From Isoetes taiwanensis (Eukaryota > Streptophyta > Lycopodiopsida > Isoetales > Isoetaceae): 64,000 nt of DNA. The DNA lies in the NCBI GenBank assembly GCA_021234155.1, contig JAJEKV010000008.1:1004508-1068507 (forward strand), written 5' to 3'. A model generated the notes under the pieces. It ran no database searches and was not told the origin of the DNA. It saw only the letters and a list, made by a program, of their open reading frames with translations. A program made the translations under genes and the position numbers. Shown here one piece after another: positions 34,641-47,326 of this stretch; position 1 is the stretch's first letter; the number at the start of each line of letters is the position of its first letter.

Positions 34641-35010
34641 AAGCTTATGGAAGGCTTTAAGATGCGTCTCCCATGCACTTCTCCATACTAGGTATTTGCT
34701 GCCCGAGTTTGGATAGAAATGCAAGATCGAAGTAATAAAACGAATAACAAACAATCCTTGAATCGTCTCCATGCACTTCACCATTGCTAGATATTTGCCT
34801 GCGAGGGTTTTGGATTCCTGCGAGACCAAGTAATAAAACAACGGGAGATAACAAACAGCAGGATCATAGAAATATGCACCCATCAAATATTTGTAGAAGC
34901 AGAATGGAGGGTGGATTTTGTTGAATATCTATTTTAATATCGCCATGAGATATCTGTGAAGCGGAATAGAAGACGGATTCTTGAATGCTTGTGAAATAGA
35001 ATGAAGAATG
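34641..35010. repeat. Cluster of short tandem repeats
   Basis: First a pair of about 105-bp units (34660-34765 and 34766-34870) sharing cgtctcc-atgcacttc, tattt-gc-g, aagtaataaaac and ataacaaac. Then three units of about 35-45 bp (34886-35010) sharing agaag/gaag-gaat-gaag and ggRttYt-gaat. No coding sense. Confidence 0.65.
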
Positions 35011-36899
35011 GGTTTTCAGCATGAATATACGCTCATACTCCTTACTGAACCTCTCTTGATAAAGAATGAAATACCTGAATTACAACAAAACAATTGTAGC
35101 AAACAAACAAATCTTTGCCCTTACTCCCCTGGCCCAGTGAATGGGTGGGCTGCAGCCAGGCAGGATCGAAAAACCAATGAGGGAAAGAACTTTTGAGAGA
35201 AAGGGCACACAGGACTTTGTACATACATGAATAAGGAGGACAAGATAAAGAACAGACGTTGTTGAAGCTAAAAAAGATGATGCTCCAAAAAAGCCGCCTC
35301 TAGAAATATTATTTAGTATATTAATGAATACAACCTTTGGTCATGCGGGAAGCCATGCTGTTACAAATAAAGAAACCATGTTATTACATGCCATATTCAA
35401 ATAGCTTGACCATATAAAAAGCAGTGATCACATTTATTGTTCAATCATCATTTCTAGAACCAACCCAGCCCAGAAACACATTCATGCTGGGGCGAGGCGA
35501 TTCATTACTATCCACTACTGGCATCCTGATAGAACCTCTCTTGTTATTCTTATGGGGCGGACCAATAATTAGAGCCAGTTCCGAATGGGCTTAAAATTTC
35601 ATTAGAGTCTCCATTTTATGGGGCTTGCTATAAGCATCCCAGGCGGGTTTGTGGGTTGCAGGGATGAGATTGTAGAAATTAAGTAGGAAGCCAAGTGGCT
35701 CCAGCTTGTGCATTGAGATCCTTGGGCCAGTGTATCTGCGAGAACTCAATAGTTGGAGTCCTTGTATATCAATACCATGTTATTGTACATTAATGTATCA
35801 ATTATTTGCAAACGTATGCGTGTTTAAGTAAATGTATGGTACTAAATGCCATCTCCTTCATACATGGCGATTAATATTATTGAACACTGATGAATTCATT
35901 TCTGGATAATATCCCTGTATCCCTCTCTATACTAAATTATGGACTTTCTTGACTACAGTGCTTGTATAGTTTTAGAAGCGTCTTTGTGTATGTCCTGATA
36001 TTCATTCTTATTCCGGGTCTTGATCTTCCCTGGACTCCTGCACACTTGCTTATGATCCATTGCTTCATGGTTAAGAACGTACTTTCTTTACTTTCGCTTC
36101 CTTTTATTCTTCGGATTGACCCGATGGCTTTTCCTTCGCGAGTTTTTTCCTATCGAGAACCTTTACGTTATTGTTTATTTCAATTTGCTTTCGATTTGTC
36201 CTCCACCCTTCAAGGGATCACGAGTAGCGGTTCCTTGCCTTGGAATCGCCAGCATCATCTTGCCGCGTACTCCATGGCGGGTTGATTGAGTTCATCTGTT
36301 TGGGGTTTGTTCTTTTAGTCTCATTATTCTCATTTGGCTTATTATTTCATTTCCCTTACTCACTTCTTAGTTTTTCATTGCTAATCTTCTTGACCTTTAG
36401 TGTTACTTTACATTTACATTGGCTGCGGTCCGGGTCTTCATGCTTTCCTATCCGCGTGAAGTTGTCTTTATCTAAATGCTAGATTCGTTAGAGTCTATTT
36501 TCGTAAACTTTGCTTTGTTAGTATCATTTTCTATGTTATTGTTTTAGTCCTCACTTTGTAGCGGTCTTGTGTCTTATTGGTCCCTCTTGCCTCATCGGTT
36601 TTGCTGGTTTTATTCATCTTTTATTCCTTCTGACTCCATTTTGTTTTCTTTTAGTTCTCATGCACTTCGATTATGTTGGGGCTATGGGGGTCACCTTATA
36701 TTCCTTGTCAGTTTCTTTGAAGCATCATTTTTTCAACTTATAGATCATTGGCTCCTTCTTGAAATATCATTACGTGTCTTTACCTTAGTGTTGCTTCTAT
36801 TGTTTAGCCTATATTACCGTCACCGGGTTTCCATTTATCTCATTGGTTCTTCTCCTCCTTGATTCGATTGCTCATATACATTTATTTTAGATGATTCTA
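35011..36899. other. No gene seen; T-rich, perhaps eroded LINE body
   Basis: The 36.0-36.9 kb part has several plus-strand open frames that are rich in F, L and S because of T-rich composition. I find no endonuclease or polymerase motif. Since a LINE 3' end follows directly, some of this may be its eroded 3' coding or UTR sequence. Confidence 0.4.
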
Positions 36900-37067
36900 T
36901 AGTGTACCCGGCATACTTATTCTTTGCTAAGGTTTTCTCTTTCGAAAACCAGCCAGGCGGGGATTTTTGTCTTTGATAGTAAATAAACTGCGCCCTCTTT
37001 TTGTTTGGGTCCCATAGGCTGGTGGTCTCAGGTGGGCCGATAAAAAATCTATTCATTATATTCTATT
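36900..37067 (+). mobile_element. Plus-strand LINE 3' end (element E)
   Basis: About 37005-37047 reads ttgggtcccataggctgg, then tggtctcaggtgggccgataaaa, nearly the same as the 3' end of LINE G at about 9100-9143. A gttttc...gaaaac...ggggatttt block just upstream (36930-36970) also matches 9036-9070. The tail is an irregular tctattc array instead of ttcc. Only the end is recognisable, so it is 5' truncated or eroded. Confidence 0.7.
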
Positions 37068-38380
37068 CTCTCGGAACTTATAAACTTCGTGGGCTCCAAG
37101 GGCTCTTATTGGATGGACCTATTTTCTCTTCTCAGTAGCATTAGCAAGCCAAGTTTCCTTGTTGGGCGTGTTTTCTATTGACTTTCTAAAATCCTCAATA
37201 TTATGTCTCAACTTTGTTTTCCCATCAAAATGTTATTAGATCTTTCATATATCTTCCATTTGGGATTCTTTTTCTTTTTTTCCAAGTAGAAGCGCTTAAA
37301 CGTGGTTGATTGCTTTAACACTTCTACGATTGGCATTGTTGATTTTCCTTACTTTGCGATTTTGGGCTGATAGTCGATGTGATGGATTTGGTATATGGTT
37401 TGGAAATTGCGTGTTGCAGAGGTCATTAGGTCTTTTTGAGTTGACATTCTTCATTGGACTATCATGAAGGCGCGTGGCGATTTTCCATCGGTGGTATACC
37501 GAGTTGGTTATTTATTGTTAGAGTTTTGCTCGAGAACCCAAAGAAGCGGGGTTTTATCTGACGATAAGTTGACTGGGTAGTTTATATCCGGCAATGTTCT
37601 TGATTACGAGCCCATGTGGGATTAATTGTTGCATACTCCATTCATTTTACCTCAATCATTATCTAGTTTTAAAAAGCGGTTTATTCTAATTTTACTCTTT
37701 GGGATTATTATTGTGTACTCACATGAGTCATTGTATTTTTTGATCGGTTCATTAATAGAAGACCAGATCAATGAGTACGTAACAAACAAGAAAAAACAAC
37801 AATGAATCCCAAATGATAAACAAAATCAAGCATAAAATTATGAACAATCAGGGGCCACATGAATGAGTATCAGCAAATAATCTATAAAGGCTTCAGAATT
37901 TAAAGAATGCTATGCGAAGATAAAGCAGATCACGAGTTAAACTTATGGGTAGGGATAAAACTCAGCCCTTTTAGGTTTTCAAGAAAAGCCTAACGATAAA
38001 TAAGCCGACTCTAGAACAACATTCACAGATGGAAAAGTGGGTGAAGAATACTTTTACATGCCCAGAATGGTCATGAAGAGTGTCAACTTCGAAGAAACCC
38101 AGCGACCCACGCAATATCTGACCCAAACCATATCTTGAAATCCATCACCTGCGACTATTGCTCCAAGCGCAAAACAAGGAAAAATCAACCGCGCCAAGCT
38201 GGTCGAAAAGTATTGAGTTGAAACAGCGTACATTTCACAGTGTAGGCGAAGAATAAAATCTCAAATGAAAGATATATAAAAGATCGAATAAGATTTTGAT
38301 GGCACACAAAGTTGAGAAAAGGTGAGAAAATTAAACGTCGATGAAGGCACCGCCAGCAAGGAATCTAAAACCACACTACT
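37068..38380. other. No gene seen; probable 3' region of LINE D
   Basis: No coding motif. LINE D runs toward this stretch on the minus strand, but its 3' end and tail could not be placed. Confidence 0.4.
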
Positions 38381-39549
38381 CTGGCAGGAAGAAAAAGACT
38401 TTAAGAATGCAGAAGACTTTGCGATACAAAGCTACACCAAGAGAGAAAGGTAGTAGGCATCGCAGAAGAACCCCTTAAAGCCTGCAGGCGACAAGTCTTT
38501 ATGCCGCAATGTAGTAGAAATGTGCGCATATAAATATCGCTGGGACACTACCGGGCACATGAAGGCGTTCAGCAGTACATTCAACGCCGTATCTTCTAAT
38601 GCATCTTGAATGAAATGCGTAGCTCCTCCCACTCATCCTCGGTTCTCTCCTTACAATTTCGATGTTTCAATAAATGGTCACCGATCGTAAACGCTATAAT
38701 GAATTGTCTATCTTGGTGCTTGGTGATCAAAAAGTCTCTCAAATTATCACAGTAACTTGATACTTACGAGATATGTATATCTTCAAAGAACAACTTAAAA
38801 GCGTATGTACTTCATCTTCAACGGCATTAGCACCACCTGATTTACATACTCTTAAGGCATGTGGGATATGAGTTCAACGCCACTACTTCCGCACAACACA
38901 TTATTGAACTAAGTCTAATTACTGTGATTGCATGCACGAGACTTAGCTGAGATCCCATCTCAAGATATTTCGGTGATACTTGGTGAGGGTTAATAAGCGC
39001 TATATTATTCTTTTTCATGCAGAGCAGCGCCATGACTTTCTACCACATGCTCTTGCACCCGGGATCTAAGGTGGAGTATGGTGTCGCGAAGTTGATAAGG
39101 GGTTGAGATCCCATCTCCTCATCACATCTCTACCTGCATACCACACCCCTTATGTCTAGTTGCTTCCCAAGCCATATTAGGTATGACATGTTTGTCTCCC
39201 TAAATTTGCACTTCACATACATATGGCGTCCTACATAGCGCTTATGCCTGCAACTCATCATCCCACAGTAATAACATATCATACATGATGCGTACGCCGC
39301 GCAGTTACGTTTAAAAACTTTTGAACCTTCTCAATTTTCACTCCAAGCGTCATCTGCCAAGCAGGTGCCCACACTTAGCAACCATACAATGATCTTTGAT
39401 TGGCATAACCGATATCCTGTATCTTTTTAAGAAATTTTGAAATTCCAAATTTCAGCTTTACCCCAGCACTTCCTGGATTGCATGTTGTAGAGAGCTTTCA
39501 AGCCACCATTGATTCTTTTGTTCCATAGCGATTCAAACTGGGGCTCTTA

Positions 39550-40290
39550 TCCACTGGATGCCCAAATATTTATATGAATCCACACAATTTCACACACTTT
39601 CATGGCTATAGCGAGGAACTTAAGATATGTGGTCCACTTTAAGGGCTCCATCTGATCATTTGGTTTTGGCCATATTCACCTTCCTTACCTTATTATCCCA
39701 ATGACTAAAGCCTCCGGATGTACATACTGTCACTTGACCTTGATAAAATTACTACATCATGAAGGCGCCAGAAGTAGCAACATCACATCTTGGCATGCCA
39801 TCTCCCCGTGGCTCAAAAACCCACTCCTTCGGTGGTCGATAAACAAACCAAATAGCGTGGGGAGACATAGGGGCGATACGTTTAACACCGTCTTCTTGTA
39901 CTACTTCTTGACATTCTTCATAATAGGGAAAGATAGCGAACCAATACTTTCTCATATAACTTGATCTTGTTGCTGTCTCAGTTCATCTGGCACTCCAAGT
40001 TTATCCATTCTTTCCCATAAATTATTTAGGTCTCTTGAGTGTGAATGCTGGCATAATCCTGAAGGGCATATAGGGGTTTCCTTGTCTGTGACCAAATCCA
40101 TCTCATGTTCATAATGTCACTAGATGTCTATAATAGATTTTTGGGCCTAAAGCACCTTGTCCCATAGCTTTCGGTATTGTTTCTTCAGCCCAACCACTAA
40201 TTTTGCTATTCACCATAGTTGCAAAAGTTTTGCAAAAGACTACTAATCATAATCATTACATAATTACGGATAAACACAATCTCGGACTTA
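39550..40290 (-). pseudogene. LINE D reverse transcriptase fragments
   Basis: In order on the minus strand: ISGWAEETIPKAMGQGALGP (about 40200), LWERMDKLGVPDEL (about 40025-39979), GVKRIAPMSP (about 39890, a damaged GVKQGCPLSP), KEWVFEPRGDGMP just after it, and a thumb piece ending in a YKYLGIQW-like stretch (about 39582-39555). The order is that of a LINE polymerase. Frame changes occur between every pair of motifs. Confidence 0.75.
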
Positions 40291-41289
40291 TGTACCCATC
40301 TACATGGTGCATTCATCGGCAGGGAGGATTTGTTTAGCGTCTTCGCCCGGCCATTTAAACATCACGCTGCAAGCCCGGTTGCATCCATGACCTTCCCATT
40401 AGCGGTTTCTGCGGTCCCATGTCAATATCATTCATTGAGAAGCCCATTTATCATCTGTAAAATGTTGTATCTTTGACTCTATCTTCTAAACACGGAACAT
40501 GATACAATTTTGTGCACGGCCTAGCTTCTCTACATCCAAAACAATGATGCAGTTCGAATTGTGGCAAGCCTATTCCAAAACCTTTTAGGTTCAACAAGCA
40601 ATTCTCGAGATCATATCTTGAGATATTTTGGTAGAGCCATACGTTTTCTTTTATTTAACAAAGCATATATTCCTTTTAGCTTCTTCCTTCTTTCCCCATG
40701 TCGCGATTTTGAACTCCTTTTCTTTTCATTTTGCATTCCATATCGGGCAATTTGTTGCAAAGGCGCTTACAGCTTTCTTTGGAGCAAACATCAGATGCGG
40801 TTGAGGACCGATTCACCAAGCAAAGTGCTGAGTCATGAAGCTTTATCTGGCCATATCAATGTATGCCGCATTAGGGTCACGCTGACTTCATATTCACTTG
40901 GCACTTTCTTTGTATGGCACATACTTGACCGGTGCAACTTTGTATTATCACAGAATAAATGCATGCTTCTCCATGCTCCGCAGGATTCCTGCTGTTATAG
41001 GTGTATGATCGGTCGATCTATCATCACCAATGTTAATATCGATGTCTGATCCATCGATTAAAGCTGCAATAACGGTCGACCAGCGCTAGCACCCCTCTGA
41101 AGTAAGCTTTCGGATCGGGATATTTACTCATCCCATTATATATTATCGTATCCAAGCAGGTACACAAATTAGGTATGTGATTCCCTTGAGGTGTGGGCGG
41201 CGTATTTTATCATCGAGTCCCTATAAGACCATCCACATTGTGACATCTCATGCCGAATCATCATCTCTCCATCCATATGGTTTCCCTTG

Positions 41290-41540
41290 GTGCTGCCTAC
41301 TGTTTGCTTGTTTGTTCCCAATCCGACCATTAAAATCTCTTATCAAAGCACATCTCCTATTTCTTTAGCAGCTAGTTTAAGAACATCTTTTTCTAATGTT
41401 GAAAAATGGATCATCCTATCTAGATCATTGCCATTATAGCTAGAGTTCAGTGGTGGATAATAACATCCTATGATGAAAACCTTCCCATTCTTTCTGGCGG
41501 CTCCACCCGGATAATGTTTGTTTAGTTCTAGCATGCATCC
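41290..41540 (-). pseudogene. LINE D endonuclease fragment
   Basis: The minus frame 41534-41343 reads GKVFIIGCYYPPLNSSY and then LEKDVLKLAAKEIGDVL, matching the stretch before the catalytic GDFN motif. After a frame shift RDFNGRIGNKQAN follows (about 41345-41301), with R in place of the usual G. The C-terminal VVDY part was not located. Confidence 0.7.
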
Positions 41541-42365
41541 GCACTAATTGCATCAAATGCTTAAACATGCCTTACATAACGCCCAATAATACCACCATGG
41601 CCAGATTTAACTTCCACGATTGTTTAAAATTCCAAGCAGGTGCAATAGATAAAACCATCAGTAATGCGGCATTCTCGTTCTTCATTTCACAAGTTTCGAA
41701 AAATACTATATCTATGTCGTGAAAACATCTTGCATTGTTCCTACTTTAGTTGCATTTATACTATTTATATTCGGCACATTATCTGGCTGATACGATTTCC
41801 TATGCATTCGTTTCCTCACAATCACCTTGCCAGCGCTGATATGCCTTCTTCCCATTTTGTTTTGCTTCTCACGAAGATTTCGCATTTGTTGTATTCCTGT
41901 GTGGTTTTTAGGTAGAGATCATCATTTATCAAATATTTTCTACCTGTGGTCATTTTCTTTTCATCACATCCGACTTATCTGTCACAGATCTGAATTCTTT
42001 TCTGTCATCTTGCCTTCTCACGGCTTTCCCCGCGCGGAAGGCATTCATGATACACCGCATTCATGTCTGAAGTTCTTGCTTTCGCAAAAAGATGCTACAA
42101 CCTCATGGTTTTCATTAGTTTCCTCTGTATGCCACTTAATCTCATTCAGTACCTTTCCTTCCTTTCTTACGTTAATACATATCACGATGCTAGCTGATTT
42201 TTTATTTCATGGGAAGTTCCTTTATTTCTGTTGTTTCACATTCAGTTCACTATCTTCACTTTTTCATTGTTCTGCTCCTTGTACTTCTTGTTTTGATGCA
42301 TCAAATTCCGGATCTCGGCTTTACCTTGAAGCTTTCAAATTCATCAAGCATCATTTGACATCTAT

Positions 42366-42803
42366 CTATTTCCAATTACTTTGAGAAGCGAAAGGTTTTG
42401 GTCGTGACCATACAGCAGATAGAATTTTCCATCGAGGCAACTTCATCGCCGGCATTGATTCATCCATGGGTACGTTAGCATATGTCCAGCGACTGCGGTA
42501 GATCATCTTTGGTGACTCGACTTCCATGCTCGGCTGATTACGCATCAGACTCATCCTCCTGGATCGAGAAGGCTGCTGTTTGTAGCTACTTTTCTTATTG
42601 ATTTTGGGACTCAGGTTGGGAGCCCTTTTATATCCGCGAGGGATTTGGCTTTCAAAGCGGACCCGGGGGGCGGTTGGCATCCGGCCCTGTTTTATATTGA
42701 CTTCAACAGGGGACCGGTTGTATCCAGGCCTATGCCGAATATTTGGCTGATGACTCAGGGGGCGGATTTGGTATCCAGGCCCTGTTCTTCTATTGAACGA
42801 CAT
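42366..42803 (-). CDS. LINE D ORF1 N-terminal part, 145 codons
   Basis: Open frame beginning 83 bases after the (TC)n tract. The first 65 residues contain imperfect repeats built around RTGPGYQ, RPGYN and PRGYK, and the DNA shows a matching repeat of roughly 45 bp around ttggtatccaggccctg. The remainder is basic and proline-rich. LINE ORF1 proteins package the RNA; no RRM or zinc knuckle is visible in this part. The frame ends at 42366, but coding-like minus-strand sequence continues below it in other frames, so the protein is probably truncated. Confidence 0.45.
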   Translation of the reverse strand: MSFNRRTGPGYQIRPLSHQPNIRHRPGYNRSPVEVNIKQGRMPTAPRVRFESQIPRGYKRAPNLSPKINKKSSYKQQPSRSRRMSLMRNQPSMEVESPKMIYRSRWTYANVPMDESMPAMKLPRWKILSAVWSRPKPFASQSNWK

Positions 42804-42885
42804 CTCAGTTTAGATCTACGTGGCCAGGGCTTTTAGGTGTTTTTTTTACCTGGTTTTGGCTATGCTGGCCGTGACTGTGCCATTT

Positions 42886-42901
42886 AGAGAGAGAGAGAGA
42901 G
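42886..42901. repeat. (GA)n / (TC)n tract between LINEs A and D
   Basis: Sixteen bases of AG repeats. On the minus strand it directly follows the 3' end of LINE A and directly precedes the leader of LINE D. Confidence 0.9.
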
Positions 42902-43939
42902 ATGAAGTAAATGAAATTTATTAATAGATCTTAAAGAGGCCTTGAGTCTATGAAGTGATACATGCCTCAAAGGTATAAAATAAGTCATCGGTCGTCCTCG
43001 GGGAGAACAACACTGCTTTAGGCTCCCTCTGCCTCAATCTCGTCACCCTTTGTTGCTTCATCGGGACACTCTACATGGTTAAAAAGAGTATCCATAATAA
43101 AGCCTCAATGGGCTTTTGCTGTCGAAAGAAATCAACAAGCGAAATATGCCCGACCCCATGCTTGGCAGGATATCAGAATAAGCTGACAAAGCGGGACATG
43201 GGCCTCATCTTCTACTACTCCCATCACGCAATGATAATGCAAGATCATCGCCTTGATAATACGCCCATCTCGATCTCTCCACACAGTGATTGTGAGCTCC
43301 AGCCGTATTCTTGCGATTGCATGCCTAAGTTTCAGCGTGTAAGGTTCCTAAGATCTTTGCTTCTTGCGAGATGGATTTATGTGAGCCTTATAATACTCTT
43401 CTTCACGGTAGCGCGCTCCATGACTTTTCGAAACTATCTGAACCCAGCCACTAATATGTCTTCTTTTGTGCATCTCCAAATCACATGCGTTCATCCCCAC
43501 TTCGCAAGCCATACGTACATATCGCATACCGGCCCTTTACTTGGTTTCTCTAAAACAAGTCTAGGCAAGCTATTGTCGGCATATCATATAGGACTTTGCA
43601 CATATAAGCCTTGATGATGCCAAGAGCCTACGACAGTGGCATCATTCCACTTTCAACTAGCATCATGTCATATGGTGTTTGCATCTTTGTGCCCAACTCA
43701 TTATGAAAAAATTCATACCATTATCTTTTTCACTTTTTGCATTTATCATTAGCGAGGCACGGTCCCAGAACTTCACTGACCATATACTTCTGTAGATGCG
43801 GACAAGCACCTTGTAGAGCATGCAGCTTCATCTCAATTCCATATCTTGCGTGCTTTTACTTCCTTTGCATAGCATACAAGCGGCTTTTAGACCGCATTCA
43901 CCTATGTTCCTTTAGCAGTTCAATTGGGACTCTTGTCAC

Positions 43940-45170
43940 GGTTAGGCCCAAATATTTGTAGAATTCTCTACCACTTCCACTTGCTATCCTTATGGTAGAA
44001 TCGAACATGTTCGTCTTTTTTGCCCCAAACACCCTTTGCCTTGGTCTTATCTGGGTCGCGTATGCCCTTATCCTCATGAGAATGCTTCAAGCACATCAAA
44101 TGCTTTTGCATCCCTTGTAATACTCAGGAGACTGACAATACTACATCATGACATATAATAGAAGCATGAATACATACTCTCTCGAGGCCCGGTACCATCT
44201 CCCCATGTGCTTTCGTTACCCACCCTTCAAGTTGGTCTATGAATAAGCCGAAAAGTAGGTGGCAGTGGACATCCTTGCTTTACTCCCCATATTGCTTTCT
44301 ACCATCTCATCACATAACTCCACAAGGGGAATAGCGGTACCTTTAGAACCTTGCCATAAAAGCACACCCTCACCCAGCGTATGCGAGCTCAATCGGGATG
44401 TTTTGACCCTACCATTCTCTGCCACAAATTCGCCTTATTAACCATGTGAAAGCTTTGCTAAAAGTCTACAAAAGTAGCATCTGGTGGTTTCTTCTTCTTG
44501 CCGTCCACGAGTCCATCATCTGCTTGGGAGGTAACCAGAGTGGTCAATTGTGGACTTTTTGGGTCTAAAAAGCAACTTGTCTAATGGCTCTAGCATTGTT
44601 ATCCTCTTTGCTTGAAAAACACTTATCTTGGCTCAAGGATAGAAGCGAATAATTTTGCATATAATTTGCCAACCATAATAGTCTCGGTGATTACCGGATT
44701 GGATACTTCCCACGGTTTATGTAAGCGGTACCACCCTATTCACTGCCGGGATGTTGGAAAGCCATCTCCGGTGCCATATTAAACATATCTACCAGACAAA
44801 TTGCTGCTTCTTCTCACGCCCATTTAAGCATTTGACCATAAGACCCTGGCGTCTGCGGCACTTTGCCATTAGCAAACCTTTTAAACCCACCTTGCACATC
44901 GGCTAGAGTGAAAGCAAGTGTATCGATATAGCATATGTGTCTTCATTTGCCTCCATCATAGCTTACTCCGGGGAACATTATCTGACTTCGTTACATGTGC
45001 CATAAGTGCCTCTACATGTAATCCATCCGTTCTATATTTCATGGGTTTGAGTCTTCTCGAACTTCTTGGATCTACCGGCAATTCCTCCATCATTTTCTTA
45101 TGTTTCTTGTATAGGTATGCCTTCTTTTTTTTATTTTTAATCACCCCTAATGTATATCCTCCGTTCACAT
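43940..45170 (-). pseudogene. LINE A linker and reverse transcriptase
   Basis: The linker frame 45168-44956 contains KKKKAYLYKKHKK and EELPVDPRSSRRLKP, like the DPK-FW linker of related elements. The polymerase pieces include VELCDEMVESNMGSKARMST (about 44330-44245, matching VVESNIGVKQGCPLSP) and EFYKYLGL (about 43968-43944). The catalytic ADD block was not found intact. Confidence 0.7.
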
Positions 45171-45479
45171 GCTTTCTCTCGCCCCCTTTCGGCTTGCTCT
45201 AAATTTTGCCCTCGATGCTTGCCGCTCAAGCATCGAACCAGCTATTGCAAAGGCAGCCCCATCCTTTGACGATATGATAAAGCAACTATCCGTTGCAGCA
45301 AAATCTCCGGACAATGCATCACTTTTTTCCTTGTAATGTGTCACCATGCAATGGAAGTCACTACGTTCACATATATCACCATATTTATACATGCTTTATT
45401 ATTATTTCAAATATATTAGTTTGCTTTTATGTATGGCTTCACCCTTACGGCTCCATTTGCACCTTAATCTTTATAGAGA

Positions 45480-46010
45480 TGGGCACATGATCACGAATTT
45501 TCATTTTCATCTCAATTGACATACCAACAAGCCGCTCGCAAAGGAGGGTTTGGCAATGACATAATCTACCACTGGCATTTACAGCATGCGTTTGCACGAT
45601 CCTAGGTATCTAGCGATTGCCATTAAAGATCACCATCTCAAAGCCACTACACAAATCAAAGACATGACGCTCTGCGGTATTGACCATTTCACACCATCAT
45701 CGATAACACCTTTCGGCTGATTTTTTAGTTGATCATTATCCATCATCTCCAACCACTCTGTTTCTCCATCCTGACTAACCATAGTCGTCTTGTTGGTTTC
45801 GGCTTTAACCATTAAAATCCCCTAACAATACTACTTCCCATGTCATGCTTTCGGTGTTAGTATATCGCTCCGGATGAAAAAATGGGTCATCTTTTATCCA
45901 AATCCCCTTTGTTTATATATAGGCGACTCTCTTGGTGGAAAATAACTTACCACGTAGATCTTACCAATTCTACACGTAGCTCAATCCAAATGTCTTGTCT
46001 TTGATGCTTT
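45480..46010 (-). pseudogene. LINE A endonuclease domain
   Basis: The minus strand reads VVLLGDFNG at 45841-45814, then LCSGFEMVIFNGNR, THAVNASG and, after a frame shift, VVDYVIAKPSFA (about 45580-45530) with a final DHVPI near 45485. These are the catalytic and structural motifs of the LINE endonuclease in correct order. It is split by at least two frameshifts and stops. Confidence 0.8.
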
Positions 46011-46400
46011 ACGTTCCAACACACAACCGTTGATGGGCAATTTCATTCCTAGCATAACATGCAATCCCTCCGGAACCTTAAGATTCCACCCTTTTATTAT
46101 TCCATACCGAATCAAACATTGTGAATCCAAAATATCAGGAGACCTTTCTCTTCATGCTCACATGTTTCCAAGAAAAAAAATTACATCTACATCATCTAAC
46201 AGATCGCCATAGTGCATACTTTGCTATGTTTTAAGGTATTTACATTCCAACATACTAACTTTGGCGGTCGCTATTTCCTATCATCTTCTATCACCGCTTC
46301 CTCCTCTCTCCGGTAAATGCGTCTTCCTGCTTTGCCCTAGCCTTCATTTTCACAATGTCTTCTTTCCTCTCGCTGAAATTGCATCCCCGTTAAATCATCG

Positions 46401-47326
46401 TTAATCGGATAAATTGGCCCAGTTCTGTTTACCGGATTTACGCATCACTCTGCTTTTAGCTTCTTTGCTTGCACATTTGACCGTAATGTTGCGTGTCCCC
46501 TCACCTTTCTTGCCAATTCGATATGCCTCCAATATCCACCGGTGCTTGGATTTGCATTCTTTCGCAAGGAAGGTATGAACAGCGACCCACGTGTCCTCAT
46601 TCTCCTTTTTCGGTAGGCCGAAATGCGAAATTATTAGCCTTCGATTCCTTTCATGCATATCAGCCAAGTGCTCCATTTTCTCATTCAAAGCATCAATTGC
46701 TCCTTGAAAACCATCATTTGAGCCCCCTATTCAAGTCTCGGCGATCCATGACTTGCTTTGTCTCGATCACGCTTGCTAGCTGCTTTTAGCTCTACATTTT
46801 CACTCTTTAAAGAACACAAAGACTCATTCATACCTTGCAAAAGCTTAAGCATTTGTGCACGATGGGCTGCCGCCTCCTTCCTTGCACTGCTTTCTGCTTC
46901 CTTCTGGGATGCTCCATGGATTCTAGTAGCTTCATCATCGTAAGCAATTGACCCATTAGCATCTCCTCCCAAGAATCCGGAAGGCGCCATGCTTCGCTGC
47001 AAATCAGCCCCAAAGCAGGGCCCAAGCCCTCAGGATATGTCGACCTTCAGCCCCAAATCGATTCGCCTCTACCTCCAGATTCCTTGAAGTACGAGTCCCC
47101 ATCCAGAGGTGTCATCCGATATGTCTTCTTTAAGAACTTCCTTGCCCTTGCCTTTTACATTCATTTTTTTTACCTTCTTGACATTGCCTACCCGCAGTTT
47201 ATTTGCCCCAAGGAGCCGGAATGAGCCTTGGAGCCCACCTCCTTGGAGCCTCTTTTTCTTATCTGTCTCCTTTTTAGGATGTCCCATCTTACACAGTCCC
47301 GGAAAATGCCTATTACAGACTGTCAA
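46401..47326 (-). pseudogene. LINE A ORF1
   Basis: ORF1 supplies the RNA-binding coat protein of the retrotransposition particle. Three consecutive minus frames carry it: 47326-47069 (basic start MGHPKKETDKKKR), 47002-46727 (an acidic helical stretch with KEAAAHRAQMLKLLQG and SLKSENVELKAASKRD, likely a coiled coil) and 46688-46401 (HFGLPKKE then AYRIGKKGEGTRNITVK and ASKEAKSRVMRK, the RRM/C-terminal-like region of L1-type ORF1). Small frameshifts separate them. Confidence 0.7.

Larger units (their letters stand above)
38381..42885 (-). mobile_element. Near full-length minus-strand LINE (element D)
   Basis: Reading the minus strand from 42885: a short leader directly after a (TC)n tract, ORF1 starting at ATG 42803, a lysine/glutamate-rich part, an endonuclease (about 41530-41290), a linker with an EPKRFWNRLA-like motif (about 40570), a reverse transcriptase (about 40290-39550) and a C-terminal ANAVEDEVHTLLSC motif (about 38836-38786). 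ORF2 is broken by many frameshifts. Gene order and motifs match elements A and B, so D is a related lineage. The 3' end is unclear; 38381 is a minimum extent. Confidence 0.75.

Noticed and set aside
35962-36862. Plus frames of 80-107 codons that look like membrane proteins
   Set aside because: Hydrophobic content comes from T-rich DNA; frames overlap in different phases and show no motif, and a LINE 3' end follows.
41827-42384. 185-codon plus-strand open frame
   Set aside because: It is antisense to LINE D's ORF1/ORF2 leader region, is rich in F, S and H from T-rich composition, and shows no domain.
36900-42885. Treating the whole stretch as one LINE
   Set aside because: The 37 kb end is a plus-strand LINE terminus, while the 38.4-42.9 kb motifs are minus strand, so they are separate elements.
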